Translations under genes and position numbers: made by a program
Source of the DNA: Strongylocentrotus droebachiensis
Taxonomy: Eukaryota; Echinodermata; Echinoidea; Camarodonta; Strongylocentrotidae
Length of the DNA: 64,000 nucleotides
Assembly (NCBI GenBank): GCA_035222895.1
Contig: JAVYIG010004932.1
Span: 62,001 to 126,000, forward strand
Direction: 5' to 3'
In this document: piece by piece, positions 59,550-64,000 of the stretch
Layout of the letters: each line of letters begins with the position of its first letter
Position numbering within the stretch: position 1 is the stretch's first letter
Notes under the pieces: generated by a model
Databases searched by the model: none
Told to the model about the DNA's origin: nothing
What the model saw: only the letters and a program-made list of their open reading frames with translations

Positions 59550-60129
59550 GAACAAAATGATGTGTATAATTTTTTTTTGTTTTTTTAATAAAATTATGTG
59601 TATTATTTTTGTTATAAGATTATATTTTTTTATTTTGATGAAATGATGTTTCATAACATAATTTTACTAATGACCGGTCATTAGAATTGACGCGTTAGAC
59701 TATTAAATGCCTGGTCACGTTTACGCTTACAACCAATCATTTGATTAGGATCCACGTCATCATCTTATACCAGCAACTAAAGTATGCAAGGCGGAGTCCA
59801 TCTAAAGAGATATCACTTGTTATAACAGGTGAATGAAATGGCTGGTAACCAGGGGAAAGGAAGTGAAACATGCATTGATTCAATACAGTAGTAAACGTGT
59901 CTATTACATGCCAAGGATGATGACATTTTTTTGAAAGAGTCTTTTTCCGTAGTGATCTTTGAAAAGAGATGCTGAAGGCTCATCAGCATGAACCGTAAAG
60001 TAGCATACATTTTCTACATAGACCATTCGTGTCATTATTGTTATAGTAGATTATCGGCCAATTTTCCTTAGCTTGCTTAAGATCCAAATGTTAGAGCAAT
60101 TCGTTAAAATTGAACAGATACTAATATAA
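59550..60129. other. No gene recognised
   Basis: AT-rich with a T-rich patch. A dyad attttactaatgaccggtca/ttag near 59660 resembles the outer part of the 59428 foldback. Confidence 0.35.
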
Positions 60130-60241
60130 TTTGAGTGAGGTAGAAGAATATATTGCTCGAGCTATGACAATAATTGGACGAGTCAAAGGCGAGTCTAATA
60201 TTGTCATAGTGAGAACAATATATTCTTGTATCACACGAAAA
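60130..60241. repeat. Foldback, about 110 bp
   Basis: AGAATATATTG (60145-60155) pairs with CAATATATTCT (60216-60226). Inside, ctatgacaataattgga pairs with ctaatattgtcatag, and outside tttgagtga pairs with tcacacgaaa imperfectly. A short (ATT)n follows at 60257-60310. Confidence 0.8.
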
Positions 60242-60367
60242 CAAAGCTATACAATATTATTATTATTATACAATACAATATTATCATTATTTATTATTAT
60301 ATTATTATCTATATAAGGCTTTCAAATGGTACAATAAATCATTGCATTTAATATCTTTAGCGCAGTA

Positions 60368-60414
60368 CCGGGATGACTGATCAATATTTTGTTCGTATTG
60401 CTCAGTCATCCCGG
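60368..60414. repeat. Perfect 13-bp hairpin
   Basis: CCGGGATGACTGA (60368-60380) and TCAGTCATCCCGG (60402-60414). The stem continues with CAATA/TATTG after one mismatch, leaving a loop of about 9 nt. Confidence 0.85.
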
Positions 60415-61007
60415 AACTTCAACTACACCAAAACATAGCAATATTTACCGAGGTAAGTCATATTTTGTTATTTCGCTAGTCAATCTGATATAGGTATTAA
60501 TGTAAGATGCTCTGTGTACTGGATACGTGAAAAATAAACAGCAAAATATCATGGCATTATATTCTTTCTTCGAACGGTTTCTTTTCTATGAGCACGATGA
60601 GAGTACATTAAGCATCAATCTCGCGGCCCCTTGACGGTCCTCCTGAGGGCAACGCCATCGCCAGGTAGCGGACTTGATGAGGGCGAGGTGGCGATTGAAT
60701 AATCGGAATTAGTCTGCTCCGTGGCCTAGTGTAAACATGTGCAATGACATGGGATAGAGATAAATGTCATGCACTAATTGAATCTTCCTCTTCGCCACAA
60801 CTTGCGGCAAAAAAAACGAACGCTGTGACGGAATGAAACCCAGTCGATTGACTTCTTTCTTTCTTTCTTGGGTATTTCTCCTTTTCTGACATGCCGGAGA
60901 TGGTTTGTATCTTTACCATTTTTTCCATTTCCTAGTCCATTTTCTAGGGACGTCACAACATGGCACAACCTGTATGAATGCAAAATTTAGAGCGTGTGAG
61001 CTGAAAA
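60415..61007. other. No gene recognised
   Basis: A GC-richer patch at 60620-60700 (ctcgcggccccttgac; atgagggcgaggtggcg) is of unknown meaning; otherwise AT-rich. Confidence 0.35.
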
Positions 61008-61008
61008 T

Positions 61009-61039
<31 letters not shown>

Positions 61040-61185
61040 AAAAAGAGAGAGAGGGCAAGAGAGAGAGAGAGAAAGAGATGAAAGGATGGAAAGAGTAAGA
61101 AAATAAGAACGATAGTGAAGAGGGATGGAAAAAGGGGAAGCAGGAGATGGGGAAAAGAGAGAGAGAGAGATAGGGGAAGGGGAAG
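61008..61185 (+). repeat. GA-rich tract
   Basis: (GA)n at 61008-61034 and further decayed blocks up to 61175. The minus-strand Leu/Ser-rich frame at 60913-61248 is an artefact. Confidence 0.95.
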
Positions 61186-61339
61186 ATTCACTTTTATTAA
61201 ATATTTATCACAGAAAATATAATTCACTATGAAATACTTTTGGTCCATTTATATTTTGTTTTAATACGAATTTTTAAAATGGTCATACGATGTGCTATAA
61301 ATGAACACTGAACCACAGAAATCAGAGCATCATTAGGAA

Positions 61340-61624
61340 TCACCCAAAAGTCTCACACTGTAATTCTTCGTCAACATTTTGATGACATTTCAAACGACAC
61401 GAATTATTTCCTAACTGCGGAAAGTATTTATTATCAAAACATCGGTAATGACGCAAAAGTTCGTGTTCTCTTAATAATATCTCATTATATTGTCCGGCTG
61501 TCTCCGTTATGTTCTCAGTAGACACACATGGACCATGACAAATTACTTTAGAAGCAGTAATTGCTGATCGAATGTTTTTGCCCTGAAGCGACGGTGCTGC
61601 AGAAAGGGCATTGTGTGATGTTGC
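61340..61624 (-). CDS. Unrecognised Cys-containing ORF, possible exon
   Basis: The minus-strand frame is open from 61624 to a stop at 61340 (about 94 codons, no ATG needed if it is an exon): HNALSAAPSLQGKNIRSAIT, ASKVICHGPCVSTENITET, then REHELLRHYRCFDNKYFPQL, and GNNSCRLKCHQNVDEELQCE. An acceptor-like ccctttctgcag lies near 61598 on the minus strand. Six Cys in the second half suggest a small extracellular or zinc-binding module, but no family is recognised. A second minus-strand frame (61543-61806) overlaps it in another phase. Confidence 0.22.
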   Translation of the reverse strand, partial: ATSHNALSAAPSLQGKNIRSAITASKVICHGPCVSTENITETAGQYNEILLREHELLRHYRCFDNKYFPQLGNNSCRLKCHQNVDEELQCETFG

Positions 61625-61807
61625 TCATGGGATGGTGAAACTCGACGACATTCGACACAGTTCGAGTCCAATAAATACATTAAATTGTGATAGTGCTCCA
61701 AAGTCGACAGCTTAAAAAAAATTATGCGCGACTGTGAAATAATAATGAAATGATAACAATTTCGTTTACACATGGAACCCTCATCAGCATCGTTGCTGTT
61801 CTTCAAA

Positions 61808-61982
61808 AGGGGCCTGCAATTATTGTTACCTTAGCAATTGCCAAGTAACCTTTTACACCTGGGTGGGGAGTAACAAATGTGAATTAATGTCTTGGCAAAG
61901 GACGTTGGTGCCGGGTTGGGATTCAAACTCTCAACCCTTAGATTGAGAGTGAAGTGAATGAACCATTAAACCACGGCGCCTC
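61808..61982 (-). mobile_element. SINE, antisense
   Basis: The minus strand reads ggcgccgtggtttaatggtt (A-box-like), gttgagagtttgaatcccaa (B-box-like), ccaacgtcctttgccaag, acattaattcacatttgtt, cacccaggtgtaaaaggtta, then gcaattgctaaggtaacaat. Same subfamily as 58651. Confidence 0.8.
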
Positions 61983-63094
61983 CACACATCTAGGGTATAG
62001 CGAGGCAATGTATGTTTGTTGCATTCACAATAATCTTCAAATCGGTGAATGTTACGGTAAGGGAAATAGACTTATTTGTATTTCATACTTGGAGAAATAT
62101 CTATGACTTCAACTTGCGGTACAGGAAATCCAAATTCTAGAACTATTTTGAGAGAAGATTTGATATACAGAGAATCTCATCTTCATACTGGTTTTTGTCC
62201 AGACAACTTACATAAATCTCTTTTCAATAGCCTCTTTGTCACTTATCAATCAAAACATAACTTGCGATGCTATTATTAGATGCAAAAATATTTCAACAGA
62301 GGGATTCATTTTTCAAAACTTCCCCATCACGGTTAGGATCTGACTGTTTGCTCATTCTATCACTTTTTCCCTCTCACCAAGATCCACTTTTGAACAGAGA
62401 TTGACCAATCTGGTTCCAGTTAATAAGATGTGGCTCATGTTTCAATGTTGACAAGCACAGAACAGAAGGATATGTGCCTGATACAGAATTGGCCAAACTT
62501 TGTGTTTCGATGGCTCTGCTCAGTCTAAGTACAGATGTGTAGTTGTTATCATAATTGGAAAGAAGAATTGCAGTATAACACATGCTCCAGGAACATTATT
62601 TGAAACTAATCAAACTCTTATTTTAACCCAGGAACAAGCACTAAACTTAAAGGGAGATGTTTGTCACTTTCCAGGTGTAGTACTATAGTAGGTCATAGTT
62701 CGCTGACACCAGACTTGGTGAAAATGCCATTAACTCATAGCCTGCCATGAGGCTGCATGCACGCTACCTATTGAGTGCCATGTGCGTGCGTGCACACTTT
62801 CGTAGTAGCGGTTATTGTTCATGCTCATTGGGCTGTGCTGTGTGTTTTGCATTCGCCATTCATAGAACTATCGCGTTAATTAGATTATCTCAAAAACAAC
62901 CTGGCACAATGGGTATTAGCCCTGTGGCACGATAAGAGTTAATGGGTGTACAACTCTCACACACAGCAAACCCGCAGTCCTATCACGAACTATCCCTGAG
63001 TCACTCGGATAGTCTTTAATTGGGGGGAAAGTAAGATGACTTTTCCATATAAGGCGATTAGTGTAAAACATAAAGCATTACACAAGGCATATAG
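61983..63094. other. No gene recognised with confidence
   Basis: The plus frames at 62076-62279 and 62500-62688 are in protein-like DNA. The second reads CFDGSAQSKYRCVVVIIIGK, then KNCSITHAPGTLFETNQTLI, then LTQEQALNLKGDVCHFPG. I do not recognise the family; it could be a decayed transposon gene. Other frames on both strands overlap, so support is weak. Confidence 0.3.
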
Positions 63095-63175
63095 GTATAA
63101 AATAATTATAATAGATCAAATTTATAACGCGCCTAATACTTTGTTTCTAGGCGCAGTATATATTATAACTCCGGT
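63095..63175 (-). mobile_element. SINE/LINE tail fragment, antisense
   Basis: aaaataattataatagatca followed by gcgcctaatactttgtttct and aggcgc resembles the start of the antisense SINE at 53879 (ataattatcc...gcgcctaacactta). Only the 3' end of the element is present. Confidence 0.5.
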
Positions 63176-63244
63176 CATCTGATTCAGGCTTACCCGTACA
63201 CAGTGTATGCCATCCCTGCTGGAAAGAACACACTCATTCACACT

Positions 63245-63895
63245 CATTCACAGTGTGAAACACAGTGTGAAAACATAGCTCACACTGTGAACACAGTGTG
63301 AACACACAGTTCACACTGTGAACGGAGTGTTTTCACAGTGTGGACACCTTCACAATGTGGTAAACCACACAGTATTCACATTGTGAAATTCGATTTCACA
63401 GTGTGAATGTACCCGCTCACAGTGTGAAAATGATTTCACAGTGTGACCAAACTGAAAAATATTTCACACTGTGATAAATAGATTTTCACAGTGTGAATAC
63501 CTTACGAGATACATTTCACAGTGTGAACAGTAAATTTCACAGTGTGGCCACTCTGTGAAAAATACTTCACATTGTGAAAAATAGAATTCACAGTGGGCCG
63601 CCCTTTGGAAAATATTTCACAGTGTGAACTATAAAATACACAATGTGGCCGCTCTGTGAAAAATATTTCACAGTGTGAAAAATAGAATTCACATTGTGGC
63701 CGCCCTGAGGACAATATTTCATAGTGTGAAAAGTAAAAATTCACAGTGTGGCCGCCCTGTACACATTTCACAGTATGGCCACTCTAGCTGTGACACATAT
63801 TTCACAGTGTGAGCGGTATCATTCATAATGTGGCCACTCTTTGAAAACTATTTCACAGTGTGAAACATTAGATTTACATAGTGTTGTAAGTGTTA
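63245..63895. repeat. Array of about 28 TTCACAGTGTGAA dyad words
   Basis: I count about 28 copies of CACAGTGTG or one-base variants (CACACTGTG, CACATTGTG, CACAATGTG) in 650 bp, most inside TTCACAGTGTGAA. From about 63540 they fall into a higher-order repeat of about 51 bp, marked by gtggccgccctgtg-type words near 63543, 63594, 63644, 63696 and 63749. The left part is less regular. The minus-strand frame 63502-63771 is this array translated (a 17-residue period), not a gene. No TIR or target duplication was seen. Confidence 0.95.
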
Positions 63896-64000
63896 TAAAT
63901 ACAGTACACATAATGAATTCCTCATTCACATTGTGCATCCTGATCATTAACAGTTTTGTTTTGCATATGTATTTGCTCAAAGGCCATACCGTACCACGCG

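Noticed and set aside
63502..63771. ORF with a repeated peptide (minus, 89 codons)
   Set aside because: It is the 51-bp higher-order repeat read in frame; 51 is divisible by three, so the frame stays open.
63245..63895. CRISPR-like array
   Set aside because: Repeats are short, variable and near-palindromic with uneven spacers that are themselves related. No cas-like genes occur, and the context is eukaryotic.

Overview
The window looks like AT-rich nuclear DNA from an animal, not a bacterium or virus. It has long GA, GT, CT and ATT microsatellites, tRNA-headed SINEs with (ATT)n tails, decayed LINE reverse transcriptase fragments, and many miniature inverted-repeat elements. No long uninterrupted coding region, operon or ribosome-binding pattern is visible. 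The repeat style resembles that of marine deuterostomes such as sea urchins, but this is inferred from repeat character only. I could not assign any host gene with confidence, so most of the 64 kb is best read as intergenic or intronic DNA packed with transposon remains.

Layout. 1-10 kb: a 36-bp exact inverted repeat, a 153-bp tandem duplication and a five-copy satellite of about 200 bp (6671-7670). 10-25 kb: a long-TIR miniature element (10448-10800), microsatellites, an old SINE (14893-15213), two adjacent minus-strand ORFs of protein-like composition (22983-23631), and a long hairpin (24859-25037). 25-31 kb: a broken L2/CR1-like LINE 3' half with its (ATT)n tail (26640-27774), a second LINE tail, a GC-rich possible DNA transposon (28715-29360) and a LINE endonuclease-like fragment (30749-31153). 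31-46 kb: ORFs of unknown meaning, a TA-flanked MITE (34198-34402), foldbacks (38.1 and 38.5 kb), a TIR MITE (41238-41390), a large inverted repeat (43541-44386), and a 1.4-kb element made of TTGAGTAA/TTACTCAA words with a second, GGTGCAA-word element inside it (44657-46100). 46-56 kb: antisense LINE 3' end, SINE copies including a head-to-inverted-SINE compound (53785-54172), a 208-bp tandem duplication, and a decayed L1/Tx1-like reverse transcriptase (54470-55145). 56-64 kb: GA-rich satellites, a 107-bp hAT-like MITE with an 8-bp target duplication (57329-57451), three short hairpins within 1 kb (59.4-60.4 kb), further SINEs, and a 650-bp array of about 28 copies of the dyad word CACAGTGTG (63245-63895).

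How the parts relate. The SINEs and the L2/CR1-like LINE end in similar sequence (a GCGC-type box followed by (ATT)n), consistent with SINEs mobilised by the LINE machinery. Several non-autonomous DNA elements (34.2, 44.7, 45.1 and possibly 63.2 kb) share an architecture: short symmetric words repeated in both orientations, each element using a different word. That common design is the most unusual thing in the window.
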